Source: Clostridiales bacterium
Lineage (GTDB): Bacteria > Bacillota > Clostridia > Christensenellales > Aristaeellaceae
Assembly: GCA_004554085.1 (NCBI GenBank)
Contig: SFNY01000027.1
Coordinates: forward strand, 1-32,844
Direction: 5' to 3'
DNA: 32,844 nt
This document shows positions 15,783-23,192 of the stretch, piece by piece. A model generated the notes under the pieces. The model did not search any database and was not told the origin of the DNA. It saw nothing but the letters and a program-made list of their open reading frames with translations. The number at the start of each line of letters is the position of its first letter. Within the stretch, counting starts at the first letter, position 1. The translations under genes were made by a program, and so were the position numbers.

Positions 15783-17245
15783 TCCGCGTGCGCACCTGCA
15801 CCCCGGAGTTCATCTCCGACATCGGCGACATGCTGCGCCTGTTCCTGGGCGACGTGCAGATCGTCGAGGCCGCGTCCGGGGAGGAAGCGGATTACGAGCA
15901 TGAGATTTTCGAGCGCGAGGGCCGCATCACCGACTGCTGGAGCCACGGCGACCTGGCCCACGAGATCGAGCAGCCCAGCCCCACCGGCACGCCGGTGGAG
16001 CTTCGCCGCGCACGCAAGCGGCAGGTGAAGCGGACGCTGTACGAGCTGCTGAAGGACATGACCGGCATGCAGCTTCCCTGGGGCGCGCTCACCGGCATCC
16101 GGCCCACGCGGCTGCTGTACGAGGCGCTGGACGCGGGGCTTGACATGGATGCGGCGCGAAAACGTGTGATGCGGGAGTTCGACGTATCCGCCGACCGCGC
16201 AGAGCTGCTCTGCGAAATCGCGGAGATGCAGCGCGGCGTACGCACACCCGAGGCGGGCAGCTTCGACCTCTATATCGGCATCCCCTTCTGCAAGACCCGC
16301 TGCAGCTACTGCTCCTTCTCCTCGGGGGAGATCGGGCGCAACAAGAAGCTGGTGGAGCCCTACGTCGAAGCGCTGCTGCGGGAGATTGAGCTCTCCGCCC
16401 AGCTGATGCGGGAGGCGGGGCTGCACGTGCGCGCGGCCTACATGGGCGGCGGCACGCCCACGGCCATTCCCTGCGACGATCTGGAGCGCATCCTCGCAGC
16501 GGCCCGGGAGGCCTTCCCCGGCGCGGTGGAGTGGACGGTGGAGGCTGGTCGCCCGGACACCATCGACCGGGAGAAGCTCGCGATGCTCAAGCGCATGGAG
16601 ATCGGCCGCATCTCCGTCAATCCCCAGACCTTCTGCGACGAGACCCTCGCGCGCATCGGCCGCAGCCACAGCGGCGAGGACACCGTGCGGGCCTACGAGC
16701 TGGCCCGTGAGCTGGGCTTCGACGATATCAACATGGATCTGATCGCGGCGCTGCCCGGCGAGACCCCGGAGATCTTCGATGCGACGCTGGAGAAGGTGAT
16801 CGCGCTCAAGCCGGAGAGCGTCACCGTGCACTCGCTGGCCATCAAGCGCTCCAGCAAGCTGCACGAGCAGCTGCACGTCTCCGGCGCGGGCCACACCCAG
16901 GTCAGCGCCGAGGGCGCGGCGGAGATGATCGCCCACGCCCGCAGTCGGCTCACCCAGGCGGGCTGGCGGCCCTATTATCTCTACCGCCAAAAGTACATGG
17001 CGGGCAACCTGGAGAACGTGGGCTACGCGAAGCCTGGCAAGGCCTGTCTGTACAACATCGGCAACATGGAGGAGACGGCAAGCGTGCTGGCACTGGGCGC
17101 GGGGGCCATCAGCAAGTGGCTCTTCGCCCGGGATCTGCGCATCGAGCGCGCGGCCAACGTGAAGAACATCGAGGAATACGCGCGCCGCGTGGAGGAGATG
17201 GTCCAGCGCAAGCGCGATCTGATTCTGCCGGAGGCGAGGTCATGA
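15779..17245 (+). CDS. hemZ: HemZ-type radical SAM protein (coproporphyrinogen dehydrogenase-like)
   Basis: A radical SAM protein of 488 residues, similar in length and layout to Bacillus HemZ. The first ~160 residues are the HemZ-specific N-terminal region. The radical SAM cluster is GIPFCKTRCSYCSF with Cys171, Cys175 and Cys178. YMGGGTPTA, NPQTFCDETLARIGR, NMDLIAALPGE and a C-terminal region with YYLYRQKYMAGNLENVGYA, where HemN/HemW relatives have related motifs, complete the family features. HemZ is annotated as an anaerobic coproporphyrinogen III oxidase, but experimental support is thin, and a HemW-like heme-handling role is possible. No other heme genes are in the window. The start is GTG with AGAGGAGG upstream; it overlaps the previous gene. 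Confidence 0.9.
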   Translation: MIRVRTCTPEFISDIGDMLRLFLGDVQIVEAASGEEADYEHEIFEREGRITDCWSHGDLAHEIEQPSPTGTPVELRRARKRQVKRTLYELLKDMTGMQLPWGALTGIRPTRLLYEALDAGLDMDAARKRVMREFDVSADRAELLCEIAEMQRGVRTPEAGSFDLYIGIPFCKTRCSYCSFSSGEIGRNKKLVEPYVEALLREIELSAQLMREAGLHVRAAYMGGGTPTAIPCDDLERILAAAREAFPGAVEWTVEAGRPDTIDREKLAMLKRMEIGRISVNPQTFCDETLARIGRSHSGEDTVRAYELARELGFDDINMDLIAALPGETPEIFDATLEKVIALKPESVTVHSLAIKRSSKLHEQLHVSGAGHTQVSAEGAAEMIAHARSRLTQAGWRPYYLYRQKYMAGNLENVGYAKPGKACLYNIGNMEETASVLALGAGAISKWLFARDLRIERAANVKNIEEYARRVEEMVQRKRDLILPEARS

Positions 17246-17871
17246 AGAAGCGAGTCGCGCTGATCCTTGCGCTGGTTCTGGCGCTGCTGCTGGGCGGCTG
17301 CGCGGACAATTTCCTCGCCTCGGTGCCGAATCCCGTGGCCACCATCACCATGAGTGACGGCAAGACCCTGCGCTTCGAGCTGTATTTGCAGGACGCACCC
17401 AACACCGTGGCGAACTTCGTGGAGCTGGCCAACGCCGGCTTCTACGACGGCCTGGAGGTGTTCCGTGTGGTTCCCGGCGCGCTGGTGCAGACCGGCGACC
17501 CCAACAACGACGGCACCGGCGGCGCGGGCTACACCATTCAGGGCGAGTTCAGCGCAAACGGCATCGGCAACGCCGTCAGCCACGAGCGCGGAACCATCTC
17601 CATGAGCCGCCAGAGCAAGTACGACACCGCCTCCAGCCAGTTCTTCATCCTGGTCGGCAACGTTCCGGAGTACGACGGCCAGTACGCCGCCTTCGGTCGC
17701 GCGATGGATCAGGACAGTCTGAACGCGCTGGACGAGCTGGCGGGCGTTCCAGTGGACGGCAGCTTCGTTCCCGTGGGCAGCAAGCCGAAGATCGCCACCA
17801 TCCGCGTGGAGACCTACGGCTACAGCTACGAGGCCGCGAAGATCCTTCCGCCCGAGGAAGACGCAGCATAA
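17242..17871 (+). CDS. Cyclophilin-type peptidyl-prolyl isomerase lipoprotein
   Basis: A secreted proline isomerase of 209 residues. Residues 1-20 are a lipoprotein signal (LALLLGGC, with Cys20 as the lipid-carrying residue), so it should sit on the outer face of the membrane. The cyclophilin domain follows: MSDGKTLRFELYLQDAPNTVANF, FYDGLEVFRVVPGALVQTGDP, GAGYTIQGEF, GTISMSR, SSQFFILV and the final YAAFGRAM. The usual catalytic FHRVIPGFMIQ is FRVVPGALVQ here, with the His replaced, so catalytic strength is uncertain. It starts within the hemZ stop (ATGA). It may help fold proteins delivered by Sec. Confidence 0.92.
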   Translation: MKKRVALILALVLALLLGGCADNFLASVPNPVATITMSDGKTLRFELYLQDAPNTVANFVELANAGFYDGLEVFRVVPGALVQTGDPNNDGTGGAGYTIQGEFSANGIGNAVSHERGTISMSRQSKYDTASSQFFILVGNVPEYDGQYAAFGRAMDQDSLNALDELAGVPVDGSFVPVGSKPKIATIRVETYGYSYEAAKILPPEEDAA

Positions 17872-17904
17872 ATCTGTAAAACAACATCAGGAGGAATGAT
17901 TCCC

Positions 17905-18432
17905 ATGGCAAATCCCATCGTCAAGATCGAAATGGAAAACGGCGGCGTGATCACCGCGGAGCTGTACCCCGAGCTCGCGCCCAACACGGTTGCGAACTTC
18001 GTGAACCTGGTGGAGTCCGGCTTTTATGACGGCCTGATCTTCCACCGCGTGATTCCCGGCTTCATGATTCAGGGCGGCGACCCCCAGGGCACCGGCATGG
18101 GCGGCCCCGGCTACAGCATCAAGGGCGAGTTTGCGCGCAACGGCTTCCGGGAGAACACCCTGCGCCACACCCGCGGCGTGCTGTCCATGGCCCGCAGCAT
18201 GATGCCCAACTCCGCTGGCAGCCAGTTCTTCATCATGCACGCCGATGCGCCCCATCTGGACGGCGACTACGCGGCCTTCGGCAAGGTGACCGACGGCATG
18301 GACGTGGTGGACCGCATCGCCTCCGTGCGCACCGGCATGCAGGATCGCCCCATGGAGGAGCAGAAGATCGCCCGGGCCACCGTGGACACCTTCGGCGAGA
18401 AGTATACCGTCGAGAAGTACGGCAGGCGCTGA
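17905..18432 (+). CDS. Cytosolic cyclophilin-type peptidyl-prolyl isomerase
   Basis: A 175-residue cyclophilin without signal sequence. Its motifs are canonical: APNTVANFVNLVESGFYDGL, FHRVIPGFMIQGGDP with the catalytic Arg, GPGYSIKGEF, GVLSMAR, SAGSQFFIMH and YAAFGKVTDGMDVVD. The ATG at 17905 is ten bases after AGGAGG; an ATG at 17896 is too close to the site. It is clearly a paralogue of the upstream lipoprotein, giving one isomerase on each side of the membrane from one transcript. Confidence 0.95.
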   Translation: MANPIVKIEMENGGVITAELYPELAPNTVANFVNLVESGFYDGLIFHRVIPGFMIQGGDPQGTGMGGPGYSIKGEFARNGFRENTLRHTRGVLSMARSMMPNSAGSQFFIMHADAPHLDGDYAAFGKVTDGMDVVDRIASVRTGMQDRPMEEQKIARATVDTFGEKYTVEKYGRR

Positions 18433-18480
18433 GCGAAACACAGTTGAATCCACAGGATGCAAAGGAAGAGGTGCAAACCC

Positions 18481-19044
18481 ATGAAGGATATGTACTATGA
18501 AATGACCATCGCCGGGTGCAAGCGCGCGCTGCCGCTGTGCCCCATCAGCGATACGCTCAACATCGGCGCGTTCGTGATCTTCGGCGACCCGGAGCTCACC
18601 ACCGCCTGCGCCGAGGAACTGCTCAAGCGCGCTCCCGAGCACGACGTGATGATCACTGCAGAATCCAAGGGCATTCCGCTGATCTGCGAGATGGCCCGCC
18701 TGAACGGCAACGCCCGCTATGTGTTGGCCCGCAAGTCTCCGAAGCTGTACATGCGCAACGTGTTCGTCTCCGAGGTGCGCTCCATCACCACCGACCACGT
18801 GCAGACCCTGTGTCTGGACGGTGCGGACGCCGAATATATGCGCGGCAAGCGCGTGCTGATCGTGGACGACGTGATCTCCACCGGCGAATCCCTGCGCGCG
18901 CTGGAGGAGCTGGTGAACAAGGCCGGCGGCAACATCGCCGGGCGCATGGCGATCCTCGCCGAGGGCGACGCCACCAAGCGCGACGACATCATCTATCTGG
19001 AGAAGCTGCCGCTGTTCGACAAGGACGGCAAGCCGCTGGATTGA
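18481..19044 (+). CDS. Type I phosphoribosyltransferase, probably purine
   Basis: A 187-residue PRTase that would join a purine base to PRPP in salvage. The PRPP-binding signature VLIVDDVISTGESL is clear, preceded by ITAESKGIPLICEMA (the PPi-loop region) and YVLARKSPKLYM. Overall it resembles adenine/xanthine PRTases, but the base-specific part is not decisive. The ATG at 18481 is preceded by GGAAGAGG; an earlier ATG at 18457 lies upstream of that site. Many Clostridia carry apt between recJ and rel; here that place is empty and this gene comes after the cyclophilins, so it may fill the same role. Two hairpins follow it. Confidence 0.85.
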   Translation: MKDMYYEMTIAGCKRALPLCPISDTLNIGAFVIFGDPELTTACAEELLKRAPEHDVMITAESKGIPLICEMARLNGNARYVLARKSPKLYMRNVFVSEVRSITTDHVQTLCLDGADAEYMRGKRVLIVDDVISTGESLRALEELVNKAGGNIAGRMAILAEGDATKRDDIIYLEKLPLFDKDGKPLD

Positions 19045-19081
19045 TGGACAAGCGGAGCGAGATTGTCTGGAAACAACGAAA

Positions 19082-19109
19082 AGTAGGGCGGGGTGCCTTC
19101 ACCCCGCCG
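19082..19109 (+). repeat. 28-bp palindromic dispersed repeat, copy A
   Basis: GGCGGGGTG and CACCCCGCC form a perfect nine-base stem with a CCTT loop. The whole unit, AGTAGGGCGGGGTGCCTTCA and the bases after it, recurs inverted at 27663-27690 with one mismatch. It has no T-run, so it is not a typical terminator. Confidence 0.8.
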
Positions 19110-19121
19110 TATAACAATTGA

Positions 19122-19167
19122 GGAGCTGTCTCGAAACGAAGAGAATGTTTTGAGACAGCTCCTTCAT
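19122..19167. terminator. Terminator hairpin after the phosphoribosyltransferase gene
   Basis: GGAGCTGTCTC pairs with GAGACAGCTCC over 11 bases, extended inward by AAAC/GTTT, then TTCATAT. It lies 77 bases beyond the stop, between convergent genes, and may serve both. Confidence 0.75.
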
Positions 19168-19178
19168 ATATCCCATGC

Positions 19179-19601
19179 TCAGGCGTTGCCGTCCTCGCAG
19201 TAGAAGTTGTAGTTGCCCGCGCTTGCTACGCGGTATTCCTCGCCCCAGGGCGCGCTTGCGTCCGCCGCCTGATAGTACAGCGCGTCGCTGCGCAGCGCGC
19301 GCCTGCCGGAGATCAGTTCGTGGGCGGCGCGCAGGCTGTCCGAATCGTAGCGGCTGCCTGCCGGGAACTGCTGGGGATCCGTAAGCACCTCGCCCAGATC
19401 GTCCGGGAACCAGTCGTTCTCCAGGCGGTTCATCACCACGCTGCCCAGCTTCAGCTTCGTCTGGTAGCTCTCGTTTTTGCCCAGCGCGTAGATCGTGCGG
19501 GCCAACAGCACGCTGTCCTCGTCCTCGGTGTAGCGCGCGGAGGGCAGGAAGATGCAAACCGCGATTGCCAGCGCCAGCAGCGCCGTTATCAGCCTTCGCA
19601 T
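19179..19601 (-). CDS. Exported SleB-like cell-wall hydrolase domain protein
   Basis: A 140-residue protein with an N-terminal hydrophobic segment (residues 4-20) acting as signal or anchor. The rest resembles the SleB/cell-wall hydrolase family: LLARTIYALGKNESYQTKLKLG, SVVMNRLENDWFPDDLGEVL, DPQQFPAG and a final GNYNFYC. In active relatives the first motif usually reads GEA-RGEP; here it is ALG-KNES, so the first Glu is missing while the second (Glu44) remains. It may be inactive or bind peptidoglycan only, or use another acid. The ATG follows GGGAGG. It is monocistronic, with its own promoter. Confidence 0.72.
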   Translation of the reverse strand: MRRLITALLALAIAVCIFLPSARYTEDEDSVLLARTIYALGKNESYQTKLKLGSVVMNRLENDWFPDDLGEVLTDPQQFPAGSRYDSDSLRAAHELISGRRALRSDALYYQAADASAPWGEEYRVASAGNYNFYCEDGNA

Positions 19602-19627
19602 GGTTTCCCACCTCCCTTTCTCAGGAT

Positions 19628-19656
19628 ATTATACGACTTTTTATTGCAAACTTCAA
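19628..19656 (-). promoter_or_regulatory. Promoter of the SleB-like gene
   Basis: On the minus strand TTGAAG (19651-19656) and TATAAT (19628-19633) are 17 bases apart, 27 bases before the start codon. The AT-rich stretch 19657-19740 upstream shows no gene. Confidence 0.75.
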
Positions 19657-19740
19657 TACCTTTGTAATAAATTTGAAATATTCGTCTATATTATCAAATA
19701 TATTCACAATCAGATGGAATTATGACGGAAATGCGGCAAA

Positions 19741-19789
19741 GCGACAAAAGAGCCGCAGGTTCGCGAAAATTCGCAAAAAAACCTGCGGC
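19741..19789 (-). terminator. Terminator of the hydroxyacid dehydrogenase gene
   Basis: GCCGCAGGTT pairs with AACCTGCGGC; the loop holds a second small hairpin (GCGAA/TTCGC). Read on the minus strand it is followed by CTCTTTTGTC. It lies 40 bases past the dehydrogenase stop. Confidence 0.75.
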
Positions 19790-19828
19790 GATGGAGTTTC
19801 GCCACAGGATAGGATTTCATGCTGATAT

Positions 19829-20767
19829 TCAGTTCACAGTGTTCACGGGTGCGCCAGCGAGGAAGGCCTTTACGTTCTTCACGGCGATGTCCATGAGGCG
19901 CTCGCGGGCCTCGAAGGTTGCCCAGGCGATGTGGGGCGTGAGGAACATGTTCTTCGCGCCCAGCAGCGGGCTGTCGGCGGGGATGGGCTCCACGGTGGAC
20001 ACGTCCGCGCCCGCCGCGTACACCTTGCCGCTCTCCAGCGCCGCGCGCAGGTCGGCGTCGTTGACCACCGGGCCGCGTGAGGTGTTGATGAGAATCACGC
20101 CGTCCTTCATCTTCGCGATGGTGTCGCGGTTGATGAGGTTCTTCGTCTCCGGGAACAGCGGGCAATGCAGGGAGATCACGTCGCTGCGCGCGAGCAGCTC
20201 GTCCAGCGAGACGCACTCGGGGTCGCGGGGCGTGCGGGTCCAGGCGATCACGTTCATGCCGAAGCAGCGGGCGATTTCCGCCACCTTGTGGCCGATGCGG
20301 CCGTAGCCCACGACGCCCATGGTCTTGCCCGCCAGCTCGATCAGCGGCGCATCCCAGAAGCAGAAGTCCTGGTTGGCGCTCCAGCGCCCGGCGTGCACGG
20401 CCTGGCTGTGGTGGCCCACATTGTGGCAGATCTCCAGCAGCAGCGCGAACACCAGCTGCGCCACGGAATCGGTGGAGTAGGCGGGGATGTTGGTGACCAC
20501 CACACCCAGCTCTTTGGCGGCGGCTACGTCCACCACGTTGTAGCCGGTGGCCAGCACGCCGATGTACCTGAGCTTCTTCGCACCGGCAATCAGCTCGCGA
20601 TTCAGCACGGTCTTGTTGGTCAGCACCAGCTCCGCGTCGGCGATGCGCGCGGCGATCTGGTCTGCGGGGGTGCGGTCATACACGGTCAGCTCGCCCAGGG
20701 CCTCCAGCGGCGCCCAGCTCAGGTCGCCGGGATTTGCGGCGTAGCCGTCGAGAACGACAATTTTCAT
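19829..20767 (-). CDS. D-2-hydroxyacid dehydrogenase (glycerate dehydrogenase type)
   Basis: An NAD(P)-dependent reductase of 312 residues. The opening MKIVVLDGYAANPGDLSW is typical of glycerate dehydrogenase/hydroxypyruvate reductase (HprA) members. The nucleotide-binding motif is GVVGYGRIGHKVAEIA. Catalytic residues are present: Arg in NTSRGPVV, Glu in GADVSTVEPIP, His in LTPHIAWAT. The substrate is inferred from the N-terminus, so other 2-keto acids are possible. ATG 20767 follows AAAGGAGA by seven bases; a longer reading to 20830 has no site and would overlap the promoter. It is monocistronic and divergent from the PHP gene. Confidence 0.93.
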   Translation of the reverse strand: MKIVVLDGYAANPGDLSWAPLEALGELTVYDRTPADQIAARIADAELVLTNKTVLNRELIAGAKKLRYIGVLATGYNVVDVAAAKELGVVVTNIPAYSTDSVAQLVFALLLEICHNVGHHSQAVHAGRWSANQDFCFWDAPLIELAGKTMGVVGYGRIGHKVAEIARCFGMNVIAWTRTPRDPECVSLDELLARSDVISLHCPLFPETKNLINRDTIAKMKDGVILINTSRGPVVNDADLRAALESGKVYAAGADVSTVEPIPADSPLLGAKNMFLTPHIAWATFEARERLMDIAVKNVKAFLAGAPVNTVN

Positions 20768-20801
20768 GGAAAAATCTCCTTTGATGCGATATTTCCTCTC
20801 T

Positions 20802-20830
20802 ATTATACGCCCGGACGGGCTTTCTTGCAA
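20802..20830 (-). promoter_or_regulatory. Promoter of the hydroxyacid dehydrogenase gene
   Basis: Minus strand: TTGCAA (20825-20830), 17 bases, TATAAT (20802-20807), 34 bases before the start codon. Confidence 0.8.
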
Positions 20831-20856
20831 GGAAAATGAATTCTACACAAACTTAA

Positions 20857-20884
20857 TCGACCGGTCATCTTGGCGGGGTATAAT
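20857..20884 (+). promoter_or_regulatory. Promoter of the PHP-domain gene
   Basis: TATAAT (20879-20884) is preceded at 16 bases by TCGACC (20857-20862), a moderate -35. It lies back to back with the dehydrogenase promoter, the two -35 boxes being 26 bases apart. Confidence 0.65.
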
Positions 20885-20921
20885 ATCTGCGAATGAACAA
20901 CTAAGGATGCGAGGTGCCGCC

Positions 20922-21755
20922 ATGAACCGCCCGTTGGATTTTCGTCTGAGCAACTATCACACCCACACCGTGCGCTGCCAGCATGCCGCGCCGGATGCGG
21001 AGGAGGCCTACGTGCAGCAGGCCATCCGCAGCGGTTACGAGATTCTGGGCTTCGCCGACCACAGCGCCTGGCCCTATAAATCCGACTTCGTGGCCGACAT
21101 GCGCATGCGCCTGGACGAGCTGGACGGCTATGTGAACGCGGTGCACGCCCTGCGGGAGCGCTATGCCGGGCAGATTCGCGTGCACTGCGCCATGGAGTGC
21201 GAGGCCTTCCCGGAGTTCTATCCCTGGCTGCGTGCGATCAAGGCGGAGAAGGGCATGGACTACTTCATCCTGGGCAACCACTACGACACCAGCGACGAAA
21301 ACCACAGCGGCGTGTACTTCGGGCGCTGCCGGGACGGCCGCACGGCCTACCGCTACATGGAGACCACCATCGCCGGCATGGAGAGCGGGCTGTTCGCCTA
21401 CCTGGCCCATCCGGACCTGTTCCTGCACCGCTATCCCTACTTCGATGCGGATGCAAAGCGCGTCTGCCGGGAGCTGTGCGCGGCGGCCAAGCGGCTGAAT
21501 CTGCCGCTGGAGTACAACCTGCTGGGCCACAAGCGCAGCCCGGGTAGCCGGGCGCAGGGCTTCGTGGGCTATACCAGCCCGGAGTTCTGGGAGATCGCGG
21601 CGGAGGAGGGCGGCCTGCGCGCCATCATCGGTGTGGACGCCCATGCGCCGGCCGATCTGGATTGCCTGGATACCTATGTGGAAATTCGCAAGAAACTTCA
21701 GGGCATGGGCATCGAGGTGCTGGACGTGCTCGAGGAAATCGAAAAGGCGCAATAA
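20922..21755 (+). CDS. PHP-domain phosphatase, histidinol-phosphatase-like
   Basis: A 277-residue PHP-family metal-dependent phosphatase, closest in layout to HisK-type histidinol phosphatase. Metal ligands are visible: NYHTHTVRCQHA, GFADHSAWPY, CAMECEAFPE, LGNHYD, YLAHPDLFLHR and IGVDAHAPADL. No his genes are nearby, so the substrate is uncertain. ATG 20922 is used; an ATG at 20907 (adding MRGAA) directly after AAGG is also possible. It has its own promoter and a terminator directly after the stop. Confidence 0.88.
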   Translation: MNRPLDFRLSNYHTHTVRCQHAAPDAEEAYVQQAIRSGYEILGFADHSAWPYKSDFVADMRMRLDELDGYVNAVHALRERYAGQIRVHCAMECEAFPEFYPWLRAIKAEKGMDYFILGNHYDTSDENHSGVYFGRCRDGRTAYRYMETTIAGMESGLFAYLAHPDLFLHRYPYFDADAKRVCRELCAAAKRLNLPLEYNLLGHKRSPGSRAQGFVGYTSPEFWEIAAEEGGLRAIIGVDAHAPADLDCLDTYVEIRKKLQGMGIEVLDVLEEIEKAQ

Positions 21756-21756
21756 A

Positions 21757-21789
21757 AATGATCCTTCGGCTTGACCGAGGGATCATTTT
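21757..21789. terminator. Bidirectional terminator after the PHP gene
   Basis: AATGATCC pairs with GGATCATT, with an inner CGG/CCG, flanked by A-rich and T-rich sequence on the two sides. It separates the PHP gene from the convergent membrane-protein gene. Confidence 0.88.
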
Positions 21790-21798
21790 CTGTGGAAA

Positions 21799-22242
21799 TC
21801 ACGCGCGGAAATTGAAGCCCGTGGTGACGCCCATGTAGAGGAAATAGGCCACGATGCAGACCATCAGCGCGATGGCCATGGTGGTGCGCACCTTGGGAAT
21901 CTTGCGCAGGCCCTGCTTCTCGATGATGTTCGGGATGAGCATCGCGATCACCACGGCGGCAATCAGGGAGAAGGAGAAGCCGCCCTGCTCCTTATTGGTG
22001 TTGAAGATGCCGTCCCAGAACAGCGCGAGGCTGGCCAGCACACCCAGCACCGCGCCGCAGATGCGCTGGGCGAGGTTCCAGGTCTTGTCGTCCATCTTGG
22101 CGATGTACCGCTGAAATGCGGTCATGTCGGAGTCGGCCAGTATGCTGTCCTGAAGCTCCTCCTCGGAGAGCGTGGTTTCCGGATCGGGATCGAAGCTGGC
22201 GTCGCGTTCCTCGTAAACGGGCTTGTTGTCTCTGTCTTCCAT
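21799..22242 (-). CDS. Small membrane protein with acidic cytoplasmic N-terminus, unknown function
   Basis: A 147-residue protein I do not recognise. Residues 1 to about 65 are highly charged and acidic (many Glu/Asp, e.g. PDPETTLSEEELQDS) and should be cytoplasmic. Three hydrophobic segments follow: about 80-95 (AVLGVLASLALF), 105-125 (FSLIAAVVIAMLIPNII) and 125-145 (TMAIALMVCIVAYFLYMGV), with a basic KQGLRKIPKVR loop between the last two. The ATG at 22242 follows GGAGG. It is 69 bases downstream of the alarmone synthetase on the same strand but also has a promoter candidate of its own. Confidence 0.75.
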   Translation of the reverse strand: MEDRDNKPVYEERDASFDPDPETTLSEEELQDSILADSDMTAFQRYIAKMDDKTWNLAQRICGAVLGVLASLALFWDGIFNTNKEQGGFSFSLIAAVVIAMLIPNIIEKQGLRKIPKVRTTMAIALMVCIVAYFLYMGVTTGFNFRA

Positions 22243-22273
22243 GTTCGGCCTCCGTTGATGTATGGATACCTCT

Positions 22274-22302
22274 ATTATGCACGAAATCGGGCCTGTGCGC
22301 AA
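22274..22302 (-). promoter_or_regulatory. Candidate promoter of the small membrane protein gene
   Basis: Minus strand: TTGCGC (22297-22302), 17 bases, CATAAT (22274-22279), 31 bases before the start codon. Confidence 0.5.
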
Positions 22303-22311
22303 GTGTTTTTT

Positions 22312-23013
22312 TCAGTTTGACGCTGCATCGTCGGGCTGAATGGGCTGAACGGCGCAGGGTGTGTCGCTGGCACAGCCGTTGATCTCCCGGTAGATGTCCT
22401 GCATCTCCCGGTCGAGGGCGGCGCTGGCCTCGGCGCATTGCTGGAGCCTGCGGCGCAGCTGCTGGGTGGTCTCGTGGTTGGACTTGTAGCGCAGCTGGTG
22501 CTCCAGCGAGGCCCAGAAGTCCATGGCGATGGTGCGGATCTGCACCTCCACCGGCACCAGCTCCGTGTGGCTGGACAAAAACACCGGGATGCGGATCACC
22601 AGGTGCAGGCTGCGGTAGCCGGACTCCTTGGGATTTTCAATGTAGTCCCTGCGGTGCACGAACTCCACGTCGCGCTGGCGCTGCAAGAGGTCGGCGATGC
22701 GGTAGATGTCGTCCAGGTAGTTGCACACGATGCGCACGCCAGCGATGTCGTTCAGGTTGGCCTCGGCGGCCTCCAGCGTCTGGGGCAACCCCTTGCGCGC
22801 CAGCTTCTTCATCATGCTCTGAGGGCTCTTCAGGCGGGAATCGATGTGGTGGATGGGGTTGTGGGCGTAGCGGGTTCGGAACTCCTCGTCCAGAATCTCC
22901 ACCTTAGTGCGCACCTCCCGCACGGCTGCGGAATAGAGCTGCATCATTTCCCGGTATTGCTGCTGAAACGCCGCTGCGGTGGGCGTGTCAGGAATCATCA
23001 TTGCGTTGTCCAT
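22312..23013 (-). CDS. Small alarmone synthetase, RelQ-like GTP pyrophosphokinase
   Basis: A 233-residue single-domain (p)ppGpp synthetase with no HD, TGS or ACT domains. Signs are NLNDIAGVRIVCNYLDDIY, HRRDYIENPKESGYRSLHLV (ATP/GTP site), VPVEVQIRTIAMDFWASLEHQLRYK (catalytic Glu and the RelQ-type continuation). The C-terminal ~60 residues are helical (LRRRLQQCAEASAALDREM), as in tetrameric RelQ/YjbM. It would make alarmone in response to its own expression rather than ribosome stalling. It is separate from the bifunctional Rel at 12459-14669, which can degrade its product. The ATG has GGAGG 11 bases upstream. Confidence 0.92.
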   Translation of the reverse strand: MDNAMMIPDTPTAAAFQQQYREMMQLYSAAVREVRTKVEILDEEFRTRYAHNPIHHIDSRLKSPQSMMKKLARKGLPQTLEAAEANLNDIAGVRIVCNYLDDIYRIADLLQRQRDVEFVHRRDYIENPKESGYRSLHLVIRIPVFLSSHTELVPVEVQIRTIAMDFWASLEHQLRYKSNHETTQQLRRRLQQCAEASAALDREMQDIYREINGCASDTPCAVQPIQPDDAASN

Positions 23014-23125
23014 GTGTCATAAATCCTCCATCGTTTATTGTACCTGTTTCGTATGAACTTTTTTTAAACTATTTCTTTCCAATATCAGACGAATTGAAGG
23101 ACTCGCATATTCGGGCAAAATCATG

Positions 23126-23131
23126 TATAAT
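23126..23131 (+). promoter_or_regulatory. -10 box before the two-component system
   Basis: TATAAT lies 62 bases before the response-regulator start. No good -35 lies at 17 bases (TTGAAG at 23094 is too far), so the promoter may need an activator. The rest of 23014-23192 is AT-rich and shows no gene. Confidence 0.5.
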
Positions 23132-23192
23132 AGGGATGGTTCACACTCGGTTTATACGCCGCGGCTAAAATGGAGCCAAATGAGGTGAGAAA

